A DNA stretch of 35,892 bases from an uncultured Succinatimonas sp. (GTDB taxonomy: Bacteria; Pseudomonadota; Gammaproteobacteria; Enterobacterales; Succinivibrionaceae): the NCBI GenBank assembly GCA_937896115.1, contig CALBLB010000071.1:1-35892 (forward strand), given 5' to 3'. This document shows, one piece after another, positions 25,065-33,843 of this stretch (positions within the stretch are counted from its first letter, which is position 1; each line of letters opens with the position of its first letter). The notes below the pieces were generated by a model. The model had not been told where the DNA came from, ran no database searches, and was given only the letters and a program-made list of their open reading frames with translations. The translations under genes and the position numbers were made by a program.

Positions 25065-25510
25065 AGATGATCTTTCCTCTTAACTGCTGAAAAAAGCGTA
25101 ATACTGGCAGTCTCTTTTTCTTCTGATTTACTTTCTCTTTTTACAGAAGAGAATAACGTTGCCGGTGCATGTTCATTTGCAAAGGGAGTAACTGTTGCCT
25201 GTAAAGTATTTCGTAAATTTTTTCTATTCCGTTTTTGCAAAAATCGTCGTGAAGCTCCAGGCAGTAACCACAAGCCTCCTGACAAACACCCTGCTATTAT
25301 TCCGATCATTTCATAATTAAGCCAACTTTTCCCAAATACAGAAAACTGAGAAAAATAGCGCGGATACAAAATTGCCAACAAGAAACATACATCTCCTGTC
25401 AACATTGTTATCACACCGCGTTTGAAACTACCTGGAACCATGCACGCTATTAGCCCCAGACTAAACACGGTTATACCGCATCCTAAAAAGAAATGTTCTA
25501 CCGATGCCAC
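25058..25510 (-). CDS. Small membrane protein of unknown function with a repeated C-terminal octapeptide
   Basis: I do not recognise this 150-residue protein. Three hydrophobic segments are visible (about residues 7-26, 32-50 and 68-84), followed by a basic stretch (RRFLQKRNRKNLRN) and a hydrophilic tail. The tail contains TLFSSVKR (118-125) and TLFSAVKR (138-145), the same octapeptide with one change, 20 residues apart. The start is a GTG at 25510 with an AGGAG site. The gene overlaps the phosphopantetheinyl transferase start by seven bases, so a shared role is possible, but nothing in the sequence proves it. The basic tail after the third segment suggests a cytoplasmic C-terminus. Confidence 0.7.
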   Translation of the reverse strand: MASVEHFFLGCGITVFSLGLIACMVPGSFKRGVITMLTGDVCFLLAILYPRYFSQFSVFGKSWLNYEMIGIIAGCLSGGLWLLPGASRRFLQKRNRKNLRNTLQATVTPFANEHAPATLFSSVKRESKSEEKETASITLFSAVKRKDHLC

Positions 25511-25626
25511 TAAGTTCTCCTAAGAAATCCATGTATAAAATCGGCTAAAATACAAGGTCGACATTGTACTTTATCCCGTGTTTTTCGTTTACATTACGTT
25601 TTCTCTTTTTTGGAGAGTTAGGGATT

Positions 25627-26421
25627 ATGTTATTCGTTTCCTCGCTTGATCCGATATGTTTCTCTTTGGGGCCTATGTCCGTCAAATGGTACGGTCTGCT
25701 TTTTTCCGGCGGTTTCATCATAGGCTACTGCATTATGCAGTTATTATTCAAAGCCAAACATTACAAATCAGAAGATTTGGACAGACTGTTCGTATTGTTA
25801 TTTATAGCTACGGTTATCGGAGCCCGCTTAGGTCACTGCCTCATTTATGCACCTGACTACTACTTATCCCATCCAATTGAAATTTTAAAAGTCTGGAACG
25901 GCGGACTTGCCAGTCACGGCGGAACAATAGGCGTTTTGCTGGCCATTTGGTATTTTTGCCGCAAGTACAGATATGCTTTTTTTGAAATTTCTGACATGCT
26001 GAGCATTCCGACTGCTCTGGTATGCACTTTGATACGCGTAGGTAACTTCTTCAACTCTGAAATTGTAGGACTTCCAACACGCGGCGATTACGGTGTAATT
26101 TTTACTGCTTTGGGGGAAAACTTTCCAAGACATCCGGCTCAGCTATATGAAGCAGCCTCTTATTTTGTAATTTTTATACTGCTTTCACTAATCTACCGCT
26201 TCATTAGGTCAAGGCCGCGCGGACTAATTTTCGGGATGTTCATCACACTGGTTTTTCTTTCTCGTTTTTTCATTGAAACAGTTAAGGAAGAACAAGCAGA
26301 TTATTCCACCGATTCCATATTCACCGTAGGCCAGTATCTGAGTATGCCTTTCATCATTGCAGGTATTCTCGTAATAATCGTTTCCTGCATGAATTCAAAA
26401 AAATTAAAGAGGAAATTGTAA
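25627..26421 (+). CDS. lgt: Lgt, prolipoprotein diacylglyceryl transferase
   Basis: 264 residues with about seven membrane segments. Family motifs: WYGLLFSGGFIIGY, IGARLGHCLIY, GGLASHGGTIG (with the conserved His of the HGG motif), the Lgt signature RVGNFFNSEIVGLPT and RHPAQLYEA, then FIETVKEEQ. It transfers diacylglycerol from phosphatidylglycerol to the lipobox cysteine of prolipoproteins in the inner membrane. I start it at ATG 25627, preceded by GGAG/AGGG, not at the in-frame ATG 25564, whose extra hydrophobic sequence is absent from the family. The TAA stop overlaps the glmU ATG by one base. It is somewhat shorter than the E. coli enzyme (291). Confidence 0.95.
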   Translation: MLFVSSLDPICFSLGPMSVKWYGLLFSGGFIIGYCIMQLLFKAKHYKSEDLDRLFVLLFIATVIGARLGHCLIYAPDYYLSHPIEILKVWNGGLASHGGTIGVLLAIWYFCRKYRYAFFEISDMLSIPTALVCTLIRVGNFFNSEIVGLPTRGDYGVIFTALGENFPRHPAQLYEAASYFVIFILLSLIYRFIRSRPRGLIFGMFITLVFLSRFFIETVKEEQADYSTDSIFTVGQYLSMPFIIAGILVIIVSCMNSKKLKRKL

Positions 26422-27812
26422 TGTCACTTGAAATCGTGATCCTAGCTGCAGGCAAAGGCAAACGCATGCTATCAGATTTACCAAAAGTTTTGCATCCGGT
26501 AGCAGGCCGTCCCATGCTGGAGATGGTAATAAAAACAGCATCACTGCTCGATCCTACACACATTCATGTAGTGGTAGGACATCATGCAGAACTTATAGAA
26601 CAATCATTAAACGCTCTGCCAGACTCACTTCGTTCACGCATAGACTGTGTACTGCAATCAGAGCAACTCGGAACTGGGCACGCTGTTTCATGTGCACTGC
26701 CAAACATCAAAGATGATTCTCTGGTATTAGTGCTGTACGGCGATACCCCTCTTACTCCGGCTCAAGTTTTGGGTGACTTTATTATCGAATCACAAAAACA
26801 TGATCTATGCGTATTAAGTGCTTACGCTGAGGATCCTTTCGGTTACGGACGAATAGTACGCGACAATCTTGGGAAACTTGAATACATAGTTGAAGAACGT
26901 GATGCTTCGGAACAAACAAAACTCATTCACGAAATAAATACCGGTATTATCTGTGCAAAAGCATCCATACTCAAAAAATGGCTACCTAAAATACGCAACA
27001 ACAACTCTCAAGGAGAATATTATCTTACGGATCTTGCCGGGATGTTAGTCGAATCAGGGCAAAACGTAGGGCTTTCCATGGCACCTGATTTTTCCGTACT
27101 GACAGGAGTAAATACCAAATCTCAACTGGCCTTTGCAGAACGTACTTATCAGCATATGCAAGCAGAACAGTTGATGCGTAAATACGGTGTTACCTTGGCA
27201 GATCCCTCTCGTATCGATATTCGCGGCGAACTTATATGCGGCAAAGACTGTTATATAGACGTTAATTGCGTATTTGAAGGTAAGGTGGAATTAGGAAACC
27301 GTGTTCGCATAGAAGCAGGCTGTGTGATCAAAGATTGTAAAATAGGAGATGACTCCATAATTTCTCCTTATACCGTTATGGAATCATCCTTAATGAAAAA
27401 ACACACCACCGTAGGCCCTTTTGCCAGATTACGACCGGGGAATATTCTTGAAGATGAAGTACATATCGGTGACTTTGTTGAGGTAAAGAAATCTGTCATA
27501 GGCAAAGGCACAAAAGCAGGGCACCTTTCTTACCTTGGGGATGCTCAGCTTGGTGCAGGAGTAAATGTAGGAGCAGGCACCATCACTTGCAATTATGACG
27601 GTGCGAACAAACATCGCACGATAATAGGTGACGACGTGTTTATAGGATCAGACACCCAATTGGTTGCGCCGGTAAACGTTCCTACAGGTGTAACTATAGC
27701 AGCTGGTACCACCTATACATCTAAAATCAAAGCTGCTGAAAATGATCTGGTTATTTCTCGTGTCAATGGTCTTTGCATAAATGGCTACCAAAGACCCAGA
27801 AAAGAAAAGTAG
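26421..27812 (+). CDS. glmU: GlmU, bifunctional GlcNAc-1-P uridyltransferase / GlcN-1-P acetyltransferase
   Basis: 463 residues. The N-terminal uridyltransferase has LAAGKGKRM (residues 8-16; the usual Thr of GKGTRM is Lys), the catalytic-region Lys22 in LPKVLHP, QLGTGHAV, LYGDTPL with the metal Asp, and GYGRIVR. The C-terminal left-handed beta helix shows hexapeptide repeats, RLRPG, VEVKKS, KAGHLSYLGD with the catalytic His and NYDGANKHRT. It makes UDP-GlcNAc from glucosamine-1-phosphate for peptidoglycan and LPS. It overlaps lgt by one base and is 44 bases before glmS, the usual glmU-glmS pairing. Confidence 0.97.
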   Translation: MSLEIVILAAGKGKRMLSDLPKVLHPVAGRPMLEMVIKTASLLDPTHIHVVVGHHAELIEQSLNALPDSLRSRIDCVLQSEQLGTGHAVSCALPNIKDDSLVLVLYGDTPLTPAQVLGDFIIESQKHDLCVLSAYAEDPFGYGRIVRDNLGKLEYIVEERDASEQTKLIHEINTGIICAKASILKKWLPKIRNNNSQGEYYLTDLAGMLVESGQNVGLSMAPDFSVLTGVNTKSQLAFAERTYQHMQAEQLMRKYGVTLADPSRIDIRGELICGKDCYIDVNCVFEGKVELGNRVRIEAGCVIKDCKIGDDSIISPYTVMESSLMKKHTTVGPFARLRPGNILEDEVHIGDFVEVKKSVIGKGTKAGHLSYLGDAQLGAGVNVGAGTITCNYDGANKHRTIIGDDVFIGSDTQLVAPVNVPTGVTIAAGTTYTSKIKAAENDLVISRVNGLCINGYQRPRKEK

Positions 27813-27856
27813 TTTTTGTGGTATAACAGGCAGTTGATTTTTTTAAAGGAGTCTTT

Positions 27857-29689
27857 ATGTGCGGAATTGTCGCAGCTGTAGCACAGCGTCAGGTATCCCC
27901 TATTTTACTTGAGGGGCTCTCAAGACTCGAATATCGCGGTTACGACAGTTGCGGTCTGTGTACTGTAAATCAGCATGAATTCACCTGTCTTAAAACCGTA
28001 GAAAAAGTTACAGCCCTCAAAGCATTGGTTCAAAAACACGGTTGTCCTGGAACTACCGGCATTGCGCACACGCGTTGGGCCACTCACGGTGAACCGTCAG
28101 TCGTCAATGCACATCCGCATATAATAGGTGATTTGGCTTTGGTTCATAACGGCATAATCGAAAATTTTGCCGAATTAAAAAATGCTCTTGTCGCCGAAGG
28201 GTATGAGTTTAAATCACAAACAGATACCGAAGTACTTTTAGCCGAAATTCATTTTCTTGCTTTCAAAAAAGGTTTACCGCTTAAAGCGGCTTTTGCAGAG
28301 GCTCTGCGCAATGTTAAAGGCTCATATGCAATTGCCCTTGTAGATCGCAGAGATCCCGAAACATTACTATGCGCACGACAAGGCTCTCCTTTGGTCATAG
28401 GCCTCGGTATAGAAGAAAACTTTATTGCTTCAGATGTTTTGGCTCTTTTGCCGGTAACCCACCGTTTTATCTATCCTGAAGAAGGTTCTATTGCAGAAAT
28501 TACCGTCTCCTCAGTCAAAGTATTCGATCTGAATCTTAACGAGCGAAAAACTGAAATATGTGAATCAGATTTGGATGCCGAATCGATATCCAAAGGTAAA
28601 TACCGTCATTTCATGCAAAAAGAAATCTTCGAACAGCCTCAGGCTCTCGAACATACCTCCATGGGAAGGATATGTAACGGCATTGTTGATCTCTCCTCCG
28701 TCCGCGGATTTACCGCCGATTTCTTAAAAAACATTGAAAATATAAAAATCGTCGCTTGCGGAACTTCATACCACGCAGGTCTAGTGGGCAAATACTGGTT
28801 TGAGGAGCTGGCTGGTATTTCATCCTCTGTAGAAATAGCTTCGGAATACCGTTACCGTAAAGCAGTGGTAAAACCTCACTCCTTGTTTGTAACCATTTCT
28901 CAGTCAGGAGAAACCGCAGATACTCTTGCTTCGTTACGACTTGCTAAAAATCAAGGATATGAAGCTTCACTCTGCATATGTAACGTTGCAGCTTCATCAT
29001 TAGTTAGAGAAAGCGACTATGCAATGCTTACGCGAGCCGGAGCCGAGATAGGAGTGGCCTCCACCAAAGCCTTTACCACACAATTACTGTGCCTTTTGCT
29101 TCTCAGTACTTACTTAGGAACAGCTAAGAAAAACATAAACGATGCGCAATGCAAAGAGATCTGCAATGCCATTTTAGAATTGCCTAATGCTACTTCTGAA
29201 GTACTCAAATGTGATCACCGCATTGCGCTACTTGCAGAACGTTTTGCAGGTAAACATCACTGTTTGTTTTTGGGACGCGGAATAATGTACCCTATTGCAC
29301 TGGAAGGTGCATTAAAACTTAAAGAAATCAGCTATATCCATGCCGAAGGATATGCTGCCGGCGAATTAAAACATGGTCCTATTGCCCTTATAGATGAAAA
29401 CATGCCGGTCGTAGTGGTAGCTCCTGACAACGAACTTTTGGGCAAACTTGAATCAAATATCGAAGAAGTCAGAGCCAGAGGAGGCAAACTTTTTGTTTTC
29501 TCTCAAGGAAAAACTAATTTAAAGAGTGATAGTCAAACAGAAATAATCGCATTACCTGCGGCAAATCCTGTCCTGCATCCTATTCTTTTTACCTTACCTT
29601 TACAGCTTCTGGCTTATTACTGCGCTTTAATAAACGGCACGGACGTAGATCAACCACGCAATTTAGCTAAATCAGTAACAGTAGAGTGA
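27857..29689 (+). CDS. glmS: GlmS, glutamine:fructose-6-phosphate aminotransferase
   Basis: 610 residues. The N-terminal glutaminase begins MCGIVAAVA (the Cys becomes the nucleophile after Met removal) and has LEYRGYDSCG, HTRWATHGEPS (from residue 71) and HNGIIENF. Two SIS domains follow, with ACGTSYHAG and SQSGETADT phosphate-binding loops and GAEIGVASTKAFTTQ. The end LAKSVTVE matches the conserved GlmS C-terminus. It makes glucosamine-6-phosphate, the entry to amino-sugar synthesis. A strong AAAGGAG site precedes the ATG. In enterics this mRNA is controlled by small RNAs GlmY/GlmZ; I see no ribozyme-type leader in the short gap here. Confidence 0.98.
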   Translation: MCGIVAAVAQRQVSPILLEGLSRLEYRGYDSCGLCTVNQHEFTCLKTVEKVTALKALVQKHGCPGTTGIAHTRWATHGEPSVVNAHPHIIGDLALVHNGIIENFAELKNALVAEGYEFKSQTDTEVLLAEIHFLAFKKGLPLKAAFAEALRNVKGSYAIALVDRRDPETLLCARQGSPLVIGLGIEENFIASDVLALLPVTHRFIYPEEGSIAEITVSSVKVFDLNLNERKTEICESDLDAESISKGKYRHFMQKEIFEQPQALEHTSMGRICNGIVDLSSVRGFTADFLKNIENIKIVACGTSYHAGLVGKYWFEELAGISSSVEIASEYRYRKAVVKPHSLFVTISQSGETADTLASLRLAKNQGYEASLCICNVAASSLVRESDYAMLTRAGAEIGVASTKAFTTQLLCLLLLSTYLGTAKKNINDAQCKEICNAILELPNATSEVLKCDHRIALLAERFAGKHHCLFLGRGIMYPIALEGALKLKEISYIHAEGYAAGELKHGPIALIDENMPVVVVAPDNELLGKLESNIEEVRARGGKLFVFSQGKTNLKSDSQTEIIALPAANPVLHPILFTLPLQLLAYYCALINGTDVDQPRNLAKSVTVE

Positions 29690-29726
29690 TGCGTAAACTG
29701 CACGTTAATCTAAAGATCCTTTTGTT

Positions 29727-31562
29727 ATGAAACTCCTGCAAGATTTGGCTTCTGCCGAAGTAACATTTATAGTTGCTGCGGCAGGTAGTTATTGCGCTTC
29801 AGCATTCGTAACGATCTTTTTTATAGTCTACCTTGTTTTTGTTCTGCGACTATCTGCAGAAGCAATTCGAACACAATTACTCATTGTCGGGATCACGGGA
29901 ACTTTCGCCGCATTCTTTACAGGATGGTTGATAGACAGCCAGCTCATAGTAAAAAAAGGTTGTTTATCGTGGATGCTTGGAGGATCTTTAGCTACCAGCG
30001 CTTGCATGTTAATCATGTTTGCCGCGCCCAGTACCGTTTATAACAACGGTTTTCCTTATGCAATCATCATTTCTGTGCTATGGTCAGTGGCATTTGTTTG
30101 TTCTGAAACAGCTTTTTGGTCTCTAACAGCGTCTTTTAGCTATAAGAGTAGCAGACGCGAACTGATCTCATCAAGAGCCCGAGCTTTGGGTGTTTTATGC
30201 TCAGGATCTTTAATCAGTATATGCTTCGTTTACTTTTTCTTTTCAAAAACGGTATCAGATCTGCATTTATTACGCTCAGGAGCATCTATTGTTGCAGGAA
30301 TTTTATTTACCTCATCTCTACTGCTATTTGGAAGATTCAAGGATATTCCAGCTCAAGGATTGTTATCAGTCTCTGATTTTTTCAAATCTTTACTCGGAAA
30401 CGATCAACTAGTTACCACCGCCGCGGTAATGCTATTCCAACAGTTGTCCGTTATGCTTTCCGTTGTCGCCGTAACTTCGGCCATTCTCTTTCTTGAAAGT
30501 ACCGAGGAACTGTTACTTGTCTTTGCCCTTCCTGCAATCTTTTCCCAAATAACCGCTTACATTTCGTTTCCCAGAATGTGTAAGGTCTTTTCAAGACGCG
30601 GTATTTTCCTCACCTCCGCTTTTATTATGGGAACTGGTTACACTTTACTTATTTTTTTTAATCCAGGATCACAGGATAATACCGGAGGAGTGATTTTAGC
30701 TTTTGCTCTTGCCAACTTGGGAATTGCCTGGTCATTGGCCTCAACTACCGTAATGACTGCCGATTGTATTGAATACGGAGAATTCAAACTGCGCAAAAGA
30801 GTACCTTGTGTAGCTTTTTGTCTCCAAACAGCGGCACGTCGTCTGGCTTTACCATTAGCCTTGATTATCTTTGCCCTCAGCAATCGTTTCGGAACATTTG
30901 TATATCACTCCAGCAATAACGGAAATTTATTATTACCGACATTCCGCTTCACCGTTTTTGCTGCAGTAACAGCTGTCATTTTGATGACCGTAACCTATCT
31001 CTTAAATTACAGACTGCACGGCAGGTTTTTTGAAAACGTACTCAAATATTTGGAAGACGGACGAGAAGGTAAAAACATTAGTGCAGGTTACAACAGCCAT
31101 CCGTTGCGTTATGCCATAAACGAACAAGCAGTGATCTGCAGATTACATGTTTCAAATCCACAACAGGCCATACGCGTGTTGACTTCAAAACTGGTTCAAA
31201 TTCGAGCTATCAGTTCAGCCGAAGAATTCTTGCAAACTCTCAAGAGAAAAAATGAAAAATCTCCGGCTGGAATTGCCGAAGGCATTGCTATTCCGCACGC
31301 AACAGGTATTTTTTCTTCAAGACCTGCTATTGCCATAGCTACTTTAGACAAACCGCTTGATTTCAACGCTGCTGACGGACGTAAATGCGATTTGATTTTC
31401 ATGATAGCCTCACCAGATGATCCGAATACTTATATAAGTCTTCTTGGGCAACTATCATTAATTCTTAATACAAAAGGTTTTAGTGACAGAATAAGAAAAG
31501 CCTTAAAACCTGAAGAAATAACCGATAGGATCCTACAATGCGAAAAACATCTGAAATTCTAA
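29727..31562 (+). CDS. GPH-type MFS transporter fused to a fructose-type PTS EIIA domain
   Basis: 611 residues in two parts. Residues about 1-430 hold 12 hydrophobic segments. ADCIEYGEFKLRKRVPCVAFCLQT resembles the D-xDYxExKTGxR motif of glycoside-pentoside-hexuronide (GPH) cation symporters. Residues about 450-611 form an EIIA of the fructose/mannitol/Ntr type: EGIAIPHATG with the phospho-acceptor candidate His524, then PLDFNAADG, LIFMIASPDD and LLGQLSLIL. The known LacS and RafP symporters carry a glucose-type EIIA, a different fold. Phosphorylation of His524 by HPr could gate transport, by analogy. The substrate is unknown. It lies 37 bases after glmS, has a weak ribosome site, and overlaps the next gene by 25 bases. 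Confidence 0.85.
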   Translation: MKLLQDLASAEVTFIVAAAGSYCASAFVTIFFIVYLVFVLRLSAEAIRTQLLIVGITGTFAAFFTGWLIDSQLIVKKGCLSWMLGGSLATSACMLIMFAAPSTVYNNGFPYAIIISVLWSVAFVCSETAFWSLTASFSYKSSRRELISSRARALGVLCSGSLISICFVYFFFSKTVSDLHLLRSGASIVAGILFTSSLLLFGRFKDIPAQGLLSVSDFFKSLLGNDQLVTTAAVMLFQQLSVMLSVVAVTSAILFLESTEELLLVFALPAIFSQITAYISFPRMCKVFSRRGIFLTSAFIMGTGYTLLIFFNPGSQDNTGGVILAFALANLGIAWSLASTTVMTADCIEYGEFKLRKRVPCVAFCLQTAARRLALPLALIIFALSNRFGTFVYHSSNNGNLLLPTFRFTVFAAVTAVILMTVTYLLNYRLHGRFFENVLKYLEDGREGKNISAGYNSHPLRYAINEQAVICRLHVSNPQQAIRVLTSKLVQIRAISSAEEFLQTLKRKNEKSPAGIAEGIAIPHATGIFSSRPAIAIATLDKPLDFNAADGRKCDLIFMIASPDDPNTYISLLGQLSLILNTKGFSDRIRKALKPEEITDRILQCEKHLKF

Positions 31563-32306
31563 ATTTAATAGGTGCTGCTTTTTTATTGAGTGTTTTCCCA
31601 AAAGAAACTTGTTTTGCCGTTACGGTATGTGCAGCTACACAGACATATTCTGCGCTTGAGGCTGTTAAAGAACACTCTCCTACTGAGATCACAACTCAGT
31701 ACGCTGCAGGAGAAGATTTAGAGGCTTTATTAGCAGAAGATAAAAGTCATTGCGAACTCGTAATAAGCGCAGATGAAAAGTTGCCAATATTGTTGGTACG
31801 GGCAGGAAAGGCTTCAGCCTCATCAATGTCGGTACTGGTGCGAGCCCCTCTCATTTTATGGTCTGCAGATCCAACTCTCTTGGACAACAAAGCAAGTGTT
31901 GTAGCCAATAAAAAACTAACTTCCCAATGCAAAACTGACACCCGTAGGTTATGCAGCATCAAAAATAGTTTCCAGAAAAAATTTTCCCACAGAATATCTA
32001 AAAGGCAGAATTTACCGTACCGAACACGAATATCAGGTACTGTCATTGGTGGAAAGTGGCAACGTACAAGCAGGCTTTCTCACCCGTCCGCTGATATTGG
32101 ACCAATCAGGACACATGCGGGGATCATTCTGGCAAACTCCTAAAGAGCTTTATCCAGAACTTGACTATTATTTAATTACATTAAAAGCAGGTGAGAAAAA
32201 ACAAGATGTACAAAGACTGGCCAATTATATAAAAAGCAACGAACAAGTAATGAATGATTTCATCAAAGCAGGATTTGATCGCCCTTTACCTCAACAACAA
32301 CGATAA
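31538..32306 (+). pseudogene. ModA-like periplasmic substrate-binding protein, frameshifted
   Basis: The first frame (31538 to about 31930) gives a signal-like hydrophobic stretch (IGAAFLLSVFP), then VTVCAATQTYSALEAV and CELVISADEKLPILL, resembling ModA-type oxyanion-binding proteins. After KKLTS the homology moves to the +1 frame: NAKLTPVGYAASKIVSRK, QVLSLVESGNVQAGFLTR, LYPELDYYLIT and a C-terminal QRLANYIKSNEQVMNDFIKAGF. An upstream TAA in that second frame confines the change to about 31918-31928, fitting a two-base deletion or one-base insertion. No modB or modC genes are near. The start lies inside the transporter gene, so the two were probably coupled. It overlaps convergent rsmJ by 16 bases. 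Confidence 0.75.
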
Positions 32307-33049
32307 ATATCGAACCGGCAAGCCTTTCCGTCCGTTGCCCCGGAAGGAGTATACAAATTTACCGCCAGAGGGATGCCGCCTGCCGGTCGTTTTACCACAA
32401 CTCTTTTGGTAGCACGCTTAAGCAACAACGGAAGCGTTAGATCCGCATCTTCATCACCTCCCACAACGGCATGCAAAACACGCATTTCCTGTTTTACCAA
32501 TGCACTTTTTTGTCTTTGCGGAAACATAGGATCGTAATACACGACGTCAGCCGTTCCCATTTCATCATGCTCTATCAGCGCACCATATGGTGCCAGTTTC
32601 GGCAAACCGTTAGGAAGACTGTTAACAAAATTTGCATCTTTTGATGCTCTTTGCAATGCATCAAACAACAACCCCCAGATCACAGGATTGCGCTCAAACA
32701 TCGTTACCTTTGCACCGCAGCATTGCAAAATAAAAGCATCCCTGCCTAACCCTGCTGTTGCATCAAATACGGTAGGGTGCTGTTCCTTTCCCAACACTGC
32801 ACGGGCCACGGCTTCACTGTGCCTGCCGCTGTGGCTGATCCTCCAAATGAGTTTATCTGTAGCAAAATCAAGAAAAAAAGGTTTCTTAAGCGTCAGTGCC
32901 CGTGACTTAATATTCAACTCTACACGCTGACCGAAGTTTAATTCAAGCTGAATTTCTCCGCCTAATTTAGAGAATTTATCGCGAAGGATCTTTAATAAAT
33001 CGGTCCATGCAGGATCTTCTGCACTGCGTTGCCAATTAATCTTTAACAT
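32291..33049 (-). CDS. rsmJ: RsmJ, 16S rRNA (guanine1516-N2)-methyltransferase
   Basis: 252 residues. The SAM-binding motif is VFDATAGLGRDAFILQ, followed by MFERNPVIWGLL, the catalytic-type YYDPMFPQRQKSALVKQEMRVL block, and KRATKRVVVKRPAGGIPLA, all collinear with E. coli RsmJ (YhiQ). It methylates G1516 of 16S rRNA with S-adenosylmethionine. The start overlaps the aroE 3' end by seven bases, making it the last gene of the yrdD-purE-tsaC-aroE-rsmJ run. Its 3' end overlaps the broken ModA-like gene on the other strand. Confidence 0.94.
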   Translation of the reverse strand: MLKINWQRSAEDPAWTDLLKILRDKFSKLGGEIQLELNFGQRVELNIKSRALTLKKPFFLDFATDKLIWRISHSGRHSEAVARAVLGKEQHPTVFDATAGLGRDAFILQCCGAKVTMFERNPVIWGLLFDALQRASKDANFVNSLPNGLPKLAPYGALIEHDEMGTADVVYYDPMFPQRQKSALVKQEMRVLHAVVGGDEDADLTLPLLLKRATKRVVVKRPAGGIPLAVNLYTPSGATDGKACRFDIYRCC

Positions 33050-33843
33050 GCACGAAAATAAGAAATTGCTTTAGTTACATCAGGTTTAACTCCGCGCCAC
33101 AATTCAAAGCTCAATGCCGCTTGCATGATCAGCATTCCAAAACCGTCAGCAACTTTAGTACAACCTTTTTCCAAAGCTTTTTTGGTAAACGTTGTTTCTC
33201 CATTCGGTTTATACATGAGATCGTATGCAAAAGAGGCCTTACTAAGAATTTCATCAGCTAGCGGAGGCAATGTTCCATTTAATGAAGTCGATGTTGCATT
33301 GATGATCACATTGTAATTTGCAGACAAATCCTCGTAAGAACAAGCTTGTACGCCAAAATGCTCAGCCAATTTTTTAGCTTTTTCAAAGGTACGATTTACA
33401 ACCGTTACCAAAGCCACACTTTCATCTAGCAAAGGTCTGATTATTCCTCTTGCGGCACCGCCTGCTCCCATTACCAGAATTTTGGCTCCGTCAAGTTTTA
33501 CCCCAAGACGTTTTAAATCAGCAGTAAGACCTCTGCCATCGGTGTTATCTCCTTCGATACGACCATTCTCAAGTTTTTTCAGAGTATTTACTGCTCCGGC
33601 AGCTTCGGCATACGGTGTTAAGATATCCGCAAAATCATAAGCATCCAATTTGCAAGGGACGGTAACGTTACACCCTTTGCCATCGCAAAAAAATTCACGT
33701 GCCGTCTCCTTAAATCTCCCTTCAGGGACCAAAATAGGTTCATAGGACAACTCCTCACCGGTATCTTTGGCAAAAAAGGCATGAATCTTAGGCGATAAAG
33801 AGTGTGCTATGGGATTGCCGAATACGGCATAACGATCAGTCAT
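33043..33843 (-). CDS. aroE: AroE, shikimate dehydrogenase
   Basis: 266 residues. Substrate-binding Ser15 and Ser17 lie in AHSLSPKIH, catalytic Lys65 in CNVTVPCK, and Asp102 in GDNTDGRGL, at the same numbers as in E. coli. The NADP loop is VMGAGGAARGI, and VNRTFEKAKKLA is the NRT motif that reads the NADP phosphate. GFGMLIMQAALSFELW is the conserved C-terminal helix. It reduces 3-dehydroshikimate to shikimate in aromatic amino acid synthesis. It shares an ATGA overlap with tsaC upstream, as in the E. coli tsaC-aroE pair. Confidence 0.97.
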   Translation of the reverse strand: MTDRYAVFGNPIAHSLSPKIHAFFAKDTGEELSYEPILVPEGRFKETAREFFCDGKGCNVTVPCKLDAYDFADILTPYAEAAGAVNTLKKLENGRIEGDNTDGRGLTADLKRLGVKLDGAKILVMGAGGAARGIIRPLLDESVALVTVVNRTFEKAKKLAEHFGVQACSYEDLSANYNVIINATSTSLNGTLPPLADEILSKASFAYDLMYKPNGETTFTKKALEKGCTKVADGFGMLIMQAALSFELWRGVKPDVTKAISYFRAC

